DNA from: a virus
Length of the DNA stretch: 27,346 bases
Direction: 5' to 3' (one strand)
Virus record (IMG/VR): IMGVR_UViG_3300005976_000009
Span: 1-27,346 of that record
Part shown: positions 1 to 6,755 of the stretch, in pieces
Position numbering within the stretch: the stretch's first letter is position 1
Layout of the letters: each line of letters opens with the position of its first letter
Program-made: the position numbers and the translations under genes
Notes under the pieces: generated by a model
The model's database searches: none
Seen by the model: the letters and a program-made list of their open reading frames with translations, nothing else
What the model was told of the DNA's origin: nothing

Positions 1-1095
1 CAATCAAAGGGTGTAACACAAGCTCAGCTTACATACAATACTAATCAGCCAAATGAGCTAACTTGTAAATTTAATACTAATTTACCATTTGATGCTTACA
101 ATTTTATAAAAAATAGTGATTATGGCATACGTATTAAAAAAGACGGACATGATCTACTATTTGTTCAAGATAAATCATCTAAAAAAGTAGACTCACAGGG
201 GCAAATAGAAGTCAGGTTTTATTCATCTATTTACAAATCATTATATGCTGAGCCAACGCTTATTAATCAACAGTTCGTCAATCAAAGTGGAATTGTTACA
301 GCCAACAGAATACAAGGCTTTGAGTTTATCTTAATAAGTAATGATGTAACCCTTAGCTTGACGACAGGAGTAAACCAAAATCTTGCTATAATAGACGAAC
401 TACGTAAGTCAAGTGGTGCGTGGAGTTACTTCGATACAGGATTATATGCTAGAGGTGACGGTTCGTATTCTAATAGAATATTAATTGGCGATTATAACAA
501 TATAGAAAGCTACGGAGCAATAGACACACGGTTTGCAACCGAAAGATTGGAAACAAGTAATGTAAGAAGCATCTTTAACTCTAACCCAGTTCTGACAAAC
601 CTTCAAACATTCTACAACGGGAGACAAATACAATTCTTATACCCTATACTTGATACAGGGCAAGGTGGAGGCTCAAGCAACTCAGCGCCCGTGTTCGAGA
701 GGACTAATTATACATTCGTTGACCCTGAGTTTCCACTCGTAGAAATTAACGGTAAGATATATATTCAAGACGTAAATTATACAGGATTAGAACGAAGGTT
801 CTTTAATTACCCCGTAACCTTAACCGCTAACTCAGATGATGGGGCAGGTGCTCAGATTTATAACGTAAACGATGCTCTGGCGTATCTTTATCGCAAAGGG
901 GTGTATTATCTCAAAACACAAAAAGAAAGCCTTAGAATTGACTGTGAGATAGCCTTTAGAAAATTAACCTTTCCTAAATATCTTGATGTTAATTATTCAA
1001 AGACAATCACTCGAAATAATAAAAAATATCTGATTCACGATATAAAAGAAAAGATACTATATACTAAACTTCAATTTGATTTAACAGAATTATGA
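1..1095 (+). CDS. Tail/baseplate-like structural protein, 5' truncated
   Basis: The reading frame is open from the first base and ends in TGA at 1093-1095, so the gene begins outside the window. An internal TTG at 358 is not needed as a start. At least 364 residues are visible, rich in Asn, Tyr, Thr and beta-prone stretches, with no transmembrane segment. A Gly/Ser-rich linker (GQGGGSSNS) lies near the middle, which is a composition common in phage tail-tip or baseplate proteins. The stop overlaps the next start as ATGA, so the two genes are translationally coupled. Its position before the lysis cassette fits the end of a tail module. I do not recognise a specific family; the tail assignment rests on context and composition. 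Confidence 0.6.
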   Translation, partial: QSKGVTQAQLTYNTNQPNELTCKFNTNLPFDAYNFIKNSDYGIRIKKDGHDLLFVQDKSSKKVDSQGQIEVRFYSSIYKSLYAEPTLINQQFVNQSGIVTANRIQGFEFILISNDVTLSLTTGVNQNLAIIDELRKSSGAWSYFDTGLYARGDGSYSNRILIGDYNNIESYGAIDTRFATERLETSNVRSIFNSNPVLTNLQTFYNGRQIQFLYPILDTGQGGGSSNSAPVFERTNYTFVDPEFPLVEINGKIYIQDVNYTGLERRFFNYPVTLTANSDDGAGAQIYNVNDALAYLYRKGVYYLKTQKESLRIDCEIAFRKLTFPKYLDVNYSKTITRNNKKYLIHDIKEKILYTKLQFDLTEL

Positions 1096-1874
1096 ACGCA
1101 AACGGCAGAGCAATAGGCACAAATGACTCACTTGCGCAGACAATGAGTACAGAACAGCAACAATATGCTGAGGTTATTGAGTTTAAAAAAGAATATCAAA
1201 GTGGAACTCGTAACGTGTTTATTTATGCACCTGAAAGAGTTAACACCCGTCAGCTCTTGGCAGGTGCTCAGAACTTAGCAGGTGCATTTTATGCTACCGC
1301 TCCTGATCAATATTCATTTACCACATTAACGGGGTCAAAGACACGCAAGCTTGGAGAAGATCCTAGATCAATAACCTTAGACGTTAATTATACAGTTTTG
1401 CCAAACTACGCAGCGTTTAGTGATACTTCTATTGGAGACTTTAGTTGCAATCTCTATTTTACTATACTCAATATATACTCAGACGATTATTTAGCTTCTG
1501 GAACGTTCCCACTCTTTGGCTTTACCGTTGAGCCTTTGATTGTAATAAATGCTGGATTATTCAACTGGTTTAAATCGACAGCAACGTATAATTTTGTAAA
1601 CTTCAATACTAATCTTAATCTTAAAGACACGATTGGCGCACGGCCTAGTATTGCTTTAGGTGGCGTGTCATATCCAGACTTTAGTATAGACCCTACAAAA
1701 CTAACTGCGGATCAATACCAACGCTTTATAGTAAATGGTAATAGACCACTGGCAGTATCTTTAGCCTTTGACGTTACGGGGGTCAACTTTAACAACGCAG
1801 CATTCCTAGCGAGGAACTTCTACGGTCAAGTCTCATACGCATTTAATTACTACGCACTGCTTGCCAACTTCTAA
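1092..1874 (+). CDS. Unknown structural protein, probably tail
   Basis: 260 residues beginning at an ATGA overlap with the upstream tail-like gene. It is rich in Asn, Phe, Tyr and Ala with alternating beta-prone segments, and has no signal peptide or obvious coiled coil. The N-terminal 25 residues are polar and probably flexible. No catalytic motif is visible. It is the last gene before a short intergenic stretch that carries the repeated late element, so it probably ends a tail transcription unit. It may be a tail fibre, baseplate or receptor-facing component. That is inferred from location only. Confidence 0.55.
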   Translation: MNANGRAIGTNDSLAQTMSTEQQQYAEVIEFKKEYQSGTRNVFIYAPERVNTRQLLAGAQNLAGAFYATAPDQYSFTTLTGSKTRKLGEDPRSITLDVNYTVLPNYAAFSDTSIGDFSCNLYFTILNIYSDDYLASGTFPLFGFTVEPLIVINAGLFNWFKSTATYNFVNFNTNLNLKDTIGARPSIALGGVSYPDFSIDPTKLTADQYQRFIVNGNRPLAVSLAFDVTGVNFNNAAFLARNFYGQVSYAFNYYALLANF

Positions 1875-1886
1875 TTAGTCAATGAT

Positions 1887-1899
1887 TAGTCATTATTTG
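1887..1899 (+). promoter_or_regulatory. Late 13-bp element, copy 1
   Basis: TAGTCATTATTTG occurs here, at 20640 and at 24308, each time just before a late gene. In this copy a second TTAGTCA lies 11 bp upstream (start 1875), forming a direct repeat. A TATAAA-like box follows at about 1908. The downstream ATG (1931) is 31 nt after the element. It is a candidate late promoter element or operator. Confidence 0.55.
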
Positions 1900-1930
1900 C
1901 ACGTACCTATAAAAATAGGATTCCTTAATC

Positions 1931-2161
1931 ATGTCTTGTAGTGAGCCAATTAATATTGTACGGGGTAACTTAGTTAATATCCCAGTTACTTTGCGCTTGG
2001 ATGTGCTCAGCTTTAGCTTTACCTGTGGTGGTATAGTCGTCGTTCCTATAGTTGGCGATATTTACACTCAAACAGTTGATTCGCTTATTAACGGGCAAAC
2101 TACAACAACAGACGGCAAAACTGTTACAGTCAGTGGCGGATTAATAACAAGTATAGTATGA
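1931..2161 (+). CDS. Small hypothetical protein before the lysis cassette
   Basis: 76 residues, beta-rich, with a hydrophobic centre (around residues 35-45) that is too short and Gly/Pro-broken for a confident membrane span. The C-terminal half is Thr/Gly rich. Its stop overlaps the ATG of the M23 peptidase as ATGA. The upstream region holds the repeated late element, so this is the first gene of a probable late operon continuing to 3898. I do not recognise the family. It could be a small structural or spike protein or a lysis accessory factor. Confidence 0.5.
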   Translation: MSCSEPINIVRGNLVNIPVTLRLDVLSFSFTCGGIVVVPIVGDIYTQTVDSLINGQTTTTDGKTVTVSGGLITSIV

Positions 2162-3183
2162 CTAATCCACTAACACACCCAATTACAAGCTCTTACGGCA
2201 TACCTAGAACCCACATAATCAACGGGGTTACGTATCGTGATGTTCATGATGGTATTGACTTTGCATATCCCCAAGGCACACCTGTAACGTTACCACCTTC
2301 TGGAGCGTGGGACGGAGTAGTTACGTATGCAGGGCTAGATCAGTTCGGAGGGGCGTACGTTGATGTTAAGAGCGATAAAGATGGAGGTGTTGCTCGCTTC
2401 CTACACTTATCAAGAATAGACGTTAAAAAAGGCGATAGAGTGACTAGTAATCAGCGTATAGGATTATCAGGAGGAGCGAGAGGAACGTGGGGGGCTGGAC
2501 ATTCTACAGGCGCACACCTTCACCTTGGCTTACTAGTCAACAATAGAGCCGTTGACCCTAAACCATGGCTTGAGAAAGCATACACACAAACTACAATAAT
2601 TGACCCAAACACTACTATGAATGACGAACTAATTAAATTTATACAAGGAAGCGGAGGCTCAGCACTAAGTAAAGATCTTCTCGTAAAAGCAATACAAAGC
2701 GGAGATAAAGAATACTTTGCAAAGTATTACCCTGCTTGGCTTTTAGAAGTTGAAGCAGAACGACAAAGTGCAAATAACAATACGACAAGTAAGCCAGAAA
2801 CTAAAACTGAACCTTTAATTGCAGAACAAAGTGCAAATACAGCTGATCAATTCCACAAATCAGTACAAGAACGCAAAGAAGAGGTAGACGCTAGAACAAA
2901 GGAAATAGTAAACGCTACCGATCTTATTGGCTTAATTACAGAAGCTCAAGAACTCAACAAAAAGAAGCTCAGCGGTTCAGAATGGTTTTTAGGCTGGCTT
3001 ACATTCGGTATTGATAAGTGGGCGATCATTACAACTACACTATCGACAGCCCTCTTCTACATTTCTCAGAACGTACCTAGTGAATATCACCAATTACTCT
3101 TCATATTCGGAGGGGTAGCAAGCCTTGGGGTGTTGTTCTTCTTTGGAGCTAATAAATTAATTGATAAATGGAATAAAAGATAA
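2158..3183 (+). CDS. M23 family endopeptidase with C-terminal membrane segments (endolysin-like)
   Basis: 341 residues. The N-terminal 140 residues form an M23/LytM-type zinc endopeptidase. The first zinc motif HxxxD is H30-D34 (HDGIDF), and the HxH motif is H120-H122 (HLHLG), with H83 and H115 also present. Members cut peptidoglycan cross-bridges. Residues about 200-275 are charged and probably coiled. Two hydrophobic segments at about 284-304 and 309-330 look like membrane spans, followed by a basic tail. There is no N-terminal signal peptide. ATGA overlap upstream and TAATG overlap downstream place it inside a tight operon with three small membrane proteins. It is probably the phage lysin; a virion-associated lysin is an alternative. 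Confidence 0.85.
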   Translation: MTNPLTHPITSSYGIPRTHIINGVTYRDVHDGIDFAYPQGTPVTLPPSGAWDGVVTYAGLDQFGGAYVDVKSDKDGGVARFLHLSRIDVKKGDRVTSNQRIGLSGGARGTWGAGHSTGAHLHLGLLVNNRAVDPKPWLEKAYTQTTIIDPNTTMNDELIKFIQGSGGSALSKDLLVKAIQSGDKEYFAKYYPAWLLEVEAERQSANNNTTSKPETKTEPLIAEQSANTADQFHKSVQERKEEVDARTKEIVNATDLIGLITEAQELNKKKLSGSEWFLGWLTFGIDKWAIITTTLSTALFYISQNVPSEYHQLLFIFGGVASLGVLFFFGANKLIDKWNKR

Positions 3184-3470
3184 TGACTTCGAGTAGAACA
3201 CTTTCACTTTACGCACGCTTGTATAAGTTCTTTATAGCTAAGGAGAACAAAAAACAAACGCTCAGTAAGTATCTCCAAAAGACAATTATCAGAGGGGGTA
3301 CATTTTGGGGATGGTTCTTGTTTGTCTTATTTCTAAACATTGATTATTTTGTACATACTGGCGACTATTATGCTCTCACAATCTTTATTAACCAACTTTA
3401 TTTCATACCAATCGGTTTTACTTACGGGGTACTTAGAGAACTTTATTTTGACTATGAATCCACTCGATAA
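3183..3470 (+). CDS. Small membrane protein, holin-like
   Basis: 95 residues with a basic N-terminus (about 1-36) and two hydrophobic stretches at about 40-55 and 63-82, ending in a short acidic tail. The start ATG overlaps the stop of the endopeptidase gene (TAATG). Size, topology and location next to a peptidoglycan endopeptidase fit a holin or related lysis membrane protein, which would form membrane lesions at lysis. Families of holins are too divergent to identify by eye, so this remains an inference from context. Confidence 0.5.
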   Translation: MTSSRTLSLYARLYKFFIAKENKKQTLSKYLQKTIIRGGTFWGWFLFVLFLNIDYFVHTGDYYALTIFINQLYFIPIGFTYGVLRELYFDYESTR

Positions 3471-3651
3471 CGTCCTTATTTTATTGAGCTATGCTACAGC
3501 ATATTCGCAATTGTTATTCTGGGCAATAGTATTAATGTCATTAGACGAATACGATAGCTTATCAACTAAAGTACTAGCACAACAAAAAAAAGATACTCAA
3601 ATACTACACGGTGAGCTATTAGAAATAAAAGAATTAATTAAAAAATTATAA
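3454..3651 (+). CDS. Small membrane protein with coiled-coil tail
   Basis: 65 residues from the ATG at 3454, which overlaps the upstream gene by 17 bp. I prefer this to an in-frame TTG at 3340 that would bury the gene in its neighbour. One hydrophobic segment (about 7-28) is followed by a charged, probably helical tail rich in Gln, Lys, Glu and Leu. Its stop is one base from the next start (TAA-T-ATG). In a lysis cassette it may be a holin partner, antiholin or spanin-like protein. No diagnostic motif was seen. Confidence 0.5.
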   Translation: MNPLDNVLILLSYATAYSQLLFWAIVLMSLDEYDSLSTKVLAQQKKDTQILHGELLEIKELIKKL

Positions 3652-3652
3652 T

Positions 3653-3898
3653 ATGGACGCAACAATATTTACAGCCATTTTTGGAGCTTTAACAATCCTA
3701 GGGGGTGGAGTGATAACCCACTTATTGAACGAAAACACCAAACTAAAGCAAGATAACGCTTTTTTGCTTGTGTCACTCTACGATCTTACCTCAGCAATTC
3801 AGTTTACTGATAGTGTATCAGATGACTCTAAACTGCACGATGTAGCTAAGAAGATTAAAGAAGAGCTTAAACTTAAGATCGAATCAAAATCTAAATAA
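3653..3898 (+). CDS. Small membrane protein, lysis cassette
   Basis: 81 residues. An N-terminal hydrophobic segment (about 4-24, with GGGV) is followed by a polar helical region and a very Lys/Glu-rich C-terminus. This topology (short N-out, one span, cytoplasmic charged tail) is common in single-span holin-like proteins. The start follows the previous stop by one base without a Shine-Dalgarno sequence. It is the last gene of the rightward unit that begins at 1931. The function is inferred from position only. Confidence 0.5.
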   Translation: MDATIFTAIFGALTILGGGVITHLLNENTKLKQDNAFLLVSLYDLTSAIQFTDSVSDDSKLHDVAKKIKEELKLKIESKSK

Positions 3899-4004
3899 TC
3901 TTATACGTCCCGTACTTATTAACTAAGTATTTTTTCATTATATCAACGACTGGTTTAGTAAGTAATATTGGAGGTAGCAATATAATTGCAATGAGTAGTT
4001 TCAT
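3891..4004 (-). CDS. Possible 37-residue membrane peptide, convergent
   Basis: An ATG-initiated leftward frame encodes MKLLIAIILLPPILLTKPVV and a basic tail. It has an N-terminal hydrophobic segment with two prolines that resembles a signal/anchor. It ends 8 bp inside the 3' end of the rightward gene. A CATAAT hexamer lies just before the start, but no good -35 box was found. It is antisense to the late operon, which argues for caution. It may be spurious. Confidence 0.25.
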   Translation of the reverse strand: MKLLIAIILLPPILLTKPVVDIMKKYLVNKYGTYKII

Positions 4005-4021
4005 AGATTATGCCCAATCTA

Positions 4022-4050
4022 TTGACATAGGCGAATTTATGGGGTATACT
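4022..4050 (+). promoter_or_regulatory. Strong sigma70-like promoter
   Basis: TTGACA (4022-4027), a 17-bp spacer and TATACT (4045-4050). The ATG at 4062 lies 11 nt after the -10 box, so the expected leader is about 4-5 nt or none. It drives the 4062/4373 gene pair. Confidence 0.85.
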
Positions 4051-4061
4051 AACTCAATTAT

Positions 4062-4376
4062 ATGAGCATGTCAAGACACCCTAGAGTTCAAAAGGATTAT
4101 GAACAACGTCTTAAAGATATAGAAGAGATGGGATTAACACCCGAAGAATATCTGATCAATACCCTGCCGTGGGCAAATGGTGTAGCGTATGTCCCTAATG
4201 AATTTCCGTATGAAGGAGACTTTGAACACCATGTACTTTGGTTTTTAGGCAAGACTCAGGAAGAGGTTGACAACGTAATTAATACTATCCGCAAACATAA
4301 GAACTGTACTATTATCAGGAACCACACCAAGTACCAATCAGTTAAAGGATTAGTTCATTATCATGTATTTATATGA
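4062..4376 (+). CDS. Hypothetical protein with FPY...EHHVLW motif
   Basis: 104 residues. The first 28 are charged and helical (an RxxDIEEMGLTPEEYL-like stretch). The central segment NEFPYEGDFEHHVLWF is conspicuous, and a helix plus a beta-rich end containing KYQSVKGLVHYHVFI follow. The FPY, EHHVLW and closing HYHVF elements recall a family of uncharacterised proteins in fungi and large viruses (DUF3605-like). That recollection is by motif only. Clustered histidines (residues 56-57 region and the C-terminal HYH) could bind metal. It is transcribed from a strong near-leaderless promoter and is coupled by ATGA to the HTH regulator downstream. Confidence 0.6.
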   Translation: MSMSRHPRVQKDYEQRLKDIEEMGLTPEEYLINTLPWANGVAYVPNEFPYEGDFEHHVLWFLGKTQEEVDNVINTIRKHKNCTIIRNHTKYQSVKGLVHYHVFI

Positions 4377-4852
4377 GTAGAATACTAGAATTACAAAAGA
4401 TTATAGCCTGTGATATAGTTCAAGGGACTGAATTACTCAAATATGTACGAGAGCAAGACAAGCTACTCAAAAAGCTATCAGTAAAGGCACGTAGAGAGGA
4501 GATTGCAAAGATATTGGCATATAAGCCTATTCAGTACACAAGAAAGCAAATAGAGGTTATTGTAAAAAGATTATACGCTAAGCCTGAGACACACTCAAAA
4601 ATTAAAGAATTATTAATAGCTGGCAAAACAAATCAAGACATTGCATTGATTTGCGGTGTGTCGACTGAGACGGTAAGGAAGTGGAGGGGTAAATTTGGGT
4701 TTTCTAAACCAGCACAAAAAAGATTTACTGATGATCAGTTGTTGGAGCAGTTAGATCAAAAAAAGACAGATACTGAAATAGCTGAGTTGTTTGGAGTAAC
4801 AAGATATGCCATAACTAAAAGGAGGCTAAAGCTAAAAAAAGCCACCTACTAA
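4373..4852 (+). CDS. DNA-binding protein with two helix-turn-helix motifs
   Basis: 159 residues. The N-terminal 70 residues are basic and helical. Two helix-turn-helix units follow: residues about 73-108 (KTNQDIALICGVSTETVRKW) and about 120-154 (KTDTEIAELFGVTRYAITKR). The two are recognisably alike in the order QDIA/TEIA, GVS/GVT, TVRKW/AITKR, and could be an internal duplication. Such proteins bind DNA as phage transcription regulators or small-terminase-like factors. ATGA coupling to the 4062 gene and a separate promoter between the late lysis genes and the leftward block suggest a regulatory role. The target is unknown. Confidence 0.75.
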   Translation: MSRILELQKIIACDIVQGTELLKYVREQDKLLKKLSVKARREEIAKILAYKPIQYTRKQIEVIVKRLYAKPETHSKIKELLIAGKTNQDIALICGVSTETVRKWRGKFGFSKPAQKRFTDDQLLEQLDQKKTDTEIAELFGVTRYAITKRRLKLKKATY

Positions 4853-4862
4853 AATTCGGTGG
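4834..4862 (-). terminator. Rho-independent terminator, leftward
   Basis: Read leftward: a CCACC/GGTGG stem, an 11-nt loop and CTTTTTTT (A-tract at 4834-4840 on +). It ends the leftward unit with the 4876 gene. The hairpin overlaps the 3' end of the convergent rightward CDS and may act weakly on that strand too. Confidence 0.7.
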
Positions 4863-4875
4863 TGGTTTACGCATG

Positions 4876-5088
4876 CTAAACTTTGTTTGCGTCTGTTTGG
4901 TATTCTTCAACTTTAGCTTGAGCTACATGGTGAGAAAACACCTGCAAGTCAGTTAAAACATTCTTACAGCAGTCTGAGCAATGACGAGCCCATAACCCAC
5001 TTAATTGACTCACGTCTTTATTGCGAGTAACAAAGTAGAAGGTATGACCATTGTCAATTACCTTAGCCTTGTAAATGGCTGTAGCCAT
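4876..5088 (-). CDS. Small cysteine-containing protein with a strong RBS
   Basis: 70 residues with an N-terminal beta-rich half (MATAIYKAKVIDNGHTFYF) and a cysteine/histidine cluster (HCSDCC at about 36-41, then HH at about 53-54) that could bind zinc. This is the only gene in the window with an unmistakable Shine-Dalgarno sequence: AAGGAG ends 8-10 nt before the ATG. It has its own promoter around 5135-5163 and a terminator right after it, so it forms a monocistronic unit. The family is not recognised. Confidence 0.6.
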   Translation of the reverse strand: MATAIYKAKVIDNGHTFYFVTRNKDVSQLSGLWARHCSDCCKNVLTDLQVFSHHVAQAKVEEYQTDANKV

Positions 5089-5134
5089 AAGCTTAACTCC
5101 TTACTAGATTAATACTACGTTTTCAGGATATTAT

Positions 5135-5163
5135 AGTATTACATAGTTTTTTTGATTAGTCAA
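5135..5163 (-). promoter_or_regulatory. Promoter for the 4876 gene
   Basis: Leftward TTGACT (5163-5158), a 17-bp spacer and AATACT preceded by TGT (extended -10 like). A TATAAT further on (5135-5130) is too far from this -35. The leader is about 40 nt and contains the AAGGAG ribosome site. The -35 abuts the upstream terminator. Confidence 0.5.
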
Positions 5164-5189
5164 ACAAAAAGCTACCCTTTTGGGGTAGT
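5164..5189 (-). terminator. Rho-independent terminator of the 5270 gene
   Basis: Leftward: ACTACCC/GGGTAGC stem of 6-7 bp, CAAAA loop, then CTTTTTG. It is placed between the 5270 gene and the next promoter. Confidence 0.8.
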
Positions 5190-5209
5190 AGTCGGGTTGG
5201 ATTGATACT

Positions 5210-5238
5210 TCAAGAGGAACTGGCACAGTTACTCTTGA
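5210..5238 (-). other. Long imperfect hairpin in 3' UTR
   Basis: TCAAGAG pairs with CTCTTGA (7 bp), then a one-by-one mismatch, then AACT/AGTT around a 5-nt loop: 11 paired bases in 29 nt. It lies between the 5270 stop codon and its terminator. Its role is unknown: an RNA stability element, a protein-binding site or part of a short RNA. Confidence 0.5.
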
Positions 5239-5269
5239 GTGCGTTAATAATTTTGAGAGTTGCTAAAGA

Positions 5270-5467
5270 TTAAACTTGCTCAAATCCCATTTCGTTAAAG
5301 TAGCTGATGGCATCTTTATTGTCTGTTTCAACTTTAAAGATATAGTTAAAGTCTGTGATTGCATTATTGTAATTTTTGATACTAATATCGAAAGCGGGGT
5401 CGAATCCGTGGTATCCTGTGTTTAACATGCTTTCGATTTGTTTTAGAGTGAGACTGAAAGTAGTCAT
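5270..5467 (-). CDS. Small hypothetical protein
   Basis: 65 residues, acidic and Asn/Phe rich, with no membrane segment or known motif. It is transcribed from a consensus TTGACA-17-TATAAT promoter (5523-5551) and has its own terminator at 5164-5189. The leader of about 50 nt contains a tandem TAACTAATTA repeat just before the ATG and no Shine-Dalgarno sequence. The perfect promoter implies strong early expression. The function is unknown. Confidence 0.55.
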   Translation of the reverse strand: MTTFSLTLKQIESMLNTGYHGFDPAFDISIKNYNNAITDFNYIFKVETDNKDAISYFNEMGFEQV

Positions 5468-5522
5468 AATTAGTTATAATTAGTTATATTGTGTAGAACT
5501 CATTATCCGATGTTCTGAATTA

Positions 5523-5551
5523 ATTATAACATACGTGTCATGTATTGTCAA
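5523..5551 (-). promoter_or_regulatory. Consensus sigma70 promoter overlapping an RHH gene end
   Basis: Leftward TTGACA (5551-5546), a 17-bp spacer and TATAAT (5528-5523): a full match to consensus. The -35 lies in the last codons of the RHH gene. The spacer contains the 11-mer TGTCATGTATT (5536-5546 on +), which is shared with the RHH gene's own promoter and is a candidate operator. Confidence 0.85.
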
Positions 5552-5696
5552 GTATATTTTTGTAATTCTCTAATACTAACCTTAAGAATTGCGAAAGGGT
5601 TAAGCCCTTCTTAACTGCCAGATCAGCATAATATGCTTTTAGTTCCGCACTAAGCTTTATGTGCAGATCAGTATCGTGATTGATTTTTTTAGGCAT
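5538..5696 (-). CDS. Ribbon-helix-helix (Arc/CopG-like) regulator, 52 aa
   Basis: Starts at MPKKINHDTDLHIKLSAELK and ends in TGA at 5538-5540. The short beta strand (DLHIKLS), helix A (AELKAYYADLAVKKG) and helix B (LTLSQFLRLVLENYK) match the ribbon-helix-helix layout. Such proteins bind DNA as dimers, usually repressing their own and neighbouring promoters. The start codon is exactly 35 nt from the first base of a TTGACA, implying a leaderless mRNA. Its 3' end contains the -35 box of the next gene. TGTCATGTATT occurs in both promoters, consistent with autoregulation plus control of the 5270 gene. Confidence 0.75.
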   Translation of the reverse strand: MPKKINHDTDLHIKLSAELKAYYADLAVKKGLTLSQFLRLVLENYKNILDNT

Positions 5697-5702
5697 GCTA
5701 TA

Positions 5703-5731
5703 TATGTCATGTATTAATCAGTTTTTGTCAA
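5703..5731 (-). promoter_or_regulatory. Promoter of the RHH gene, leaderless geometry
   Basis: Leftward TTGACA (5731-5726), a 17-bp spacer and a weak GACATA -10 (5708-5703), then 6 nt to the ATG. The 11-mer TGTCATGTATT (5705-5715 on +) covers the spacer/-10 junction. The poor -10 makes this tentative, but the spacing matches six other genes. Confidence 0.5.
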
Positions 5732-6235
5732 TCTTTTATATTCACTCTCGAGTTCACTCACTGTCATTGCTCCTGATTTTAGGAGGGCTTGGGAGAGGGT
5801 TGTAGTGTCCTTGATATAGTTTGCTATTGTCTGATCTGAGCCTGTCGGTTCATAGTAAGGGTGGCAAGATACCTCTAACTTAAAACGACCTGGTGTAGTA
5901 ACCAGTTCGCAATCATAGCCATGCTCTGACAATGTTTTTATGTCTTGATACTTAATCAGGATATAATCGTTTTTTATTTTGTCTTGAAACGCAGGAAGTA
6001 GTTTGATACAATGACGGATTATAAATAACTTATCTCCTTCACTTAGATCATCAAATGCAAAAGGTACGTCTTCGATATTTAACCTAAAAGCTAATTCGCC
6101 TTGTTTGTAGCCAACCATTGTGCCTACTCCAAAGTATGGTTGCCCTTCATTAACAATCTTACGATTCTCAGGGTCTTGTAGTAGTGTGGTTATGTCTTTG
6201 ATTAGATCGTTTGTTAGTTGGTAGTTCATACGCAT
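5714..6235 (-). CDS. Hypothetical protein
   Basis: 173 residues, mixed alpha/beta, slightly acidic. No membrane segment and no motif recognised. Two starts are possible: ATG at 6235, or the third codon ATG at 6229, which overlaps the stop of the upstream gene as ATGA and may be the coupled start. It is the last gene of a leftward run (5714-9389) whose members abut or overlap. It ends just upstream of the RHH promoter. Confidence 0.55.
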   Translation of the reverse strand: MRMNYQLTNDLIKDITTLLQDPENRKIVNEGQPYFGVGTMVGYKQGELAFRLNIEDVPFAFDDLSEGDKLFIIRHCIKLLPAFQDKIKNDYILIKYQDIKTLSEHGYDCELVTTPGRFKLEVSCHPYYEPTGSDQTIANYIKDTTTLSQALLKSGAMTVSELESEYKRLTKTD

Positions 6236-6552
6236 ATATTATATATTTTTCCAATATTTGAATCTCCATAATCTCTAAATTTTATTTTAGGCATTATACC
6301 TCTGTAGTTTGTATAATTGACACTCAAACTTAAATCCTTTTTGCCTATAGCAATATCAACTTCAAAGCCTTTCATCTGTTCTTCTGATAAAATCTTAATG
6401 GGGTAGCCTTCAAGCTGACTTAATAGAGATTCTTTCACTTTAGGATGAGCTTTGGGGAATAGTTTTTGCATACGATTAAATGTCTTTTTTGTCATTAGAA
6501 TTTCGTTTGCAAACCACGGTATTTCTTTGTAAGTAAAGTTTTCTTTATTCAT
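6226..6552 (-). CDS. Hypothetical protein, possible toxin-side partner of the XRE gene
   Basis: 108 residues, basic, mixed alpha/beta, with no recognised motif. It directly follows an XRE-type helix-turn-helix gene (5 nt gap) in the same leftward operon. A small unknown gene beside a small XRE gene is the layout of many toxin-antitoxin or repressor pairs. Nothing in the sequence shows toxin activity, so this is only a suggestion. Its stop overlaps the next gene's internal start as ATGA. Confidence 0.5.
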   Translation of the reverse strand: MNKENFTYKEIPWFANEILMTKKTFNRMQKLFPKAHPKVKESLLSQLEGYPIKILSEEQMKGFEVDIAIGKKDLSLSVNYTNYRGIMPKIKFRDYGDSNIGKIYNICV

Positions 6553-6557
6553 ACTCT

Positions 6558-6755
6558 TTATATATTATTAGATTTCAAAAAGTCTATCATTTTATTATTT
6601 GATGTGATTTTTACACCCATACCTAGTGCGTCGAGCATTTTGAGAAATGTATCTAAGGTTATTCCACCTTCACCATTCATAAACCTTGTTACTGATGTGT
6701 GTGTAACTTTTGCCTCTTTTGCTAATTGCCTTGCACTCATATTTTGTATGAGCAT
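6558..6755 (-). CDS. XRE/Cro-type helix-turn-helix regulator
   Basis: 65 residues. Helices 2-3 of the Cro/C1 fold are clear: MSARQLAKEAKVTHTSVTRF (about 6-25), followed by the characteristic GITLDTFLKMLDALG segment. DNA binding is therefore expected. The protein is short, with an early start at MLIQ; upstream in-frame codons contain no other ATG before a stop. It lies within the leftward operon, so it is probably controlled from further upstream. It may act as a Cro-like regulator or antitoxin. Confidence 0.75.
   Translation of the reverse strand: MLIQNMSARQLAKEAKVTHTSVTRFMNGEGGITLDTFLKMLDALGMGVKITSNNKMIDFLKSNNI

Noticed and set aside
1887-1899. Bacteroidetes-type promoter (TAnnTTTG) within the 13-bp element
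   Set aside because: The bases before TTTG are ATTA, so the TA pair is out of place, and other promoters are sigma70-like.
3340-3651. TTG start at 3340 for the small membrane protein
   Set aside because: It would overlap the upstream gene by 131 bp; ATG at 3454 gives a plausible membrane protein.
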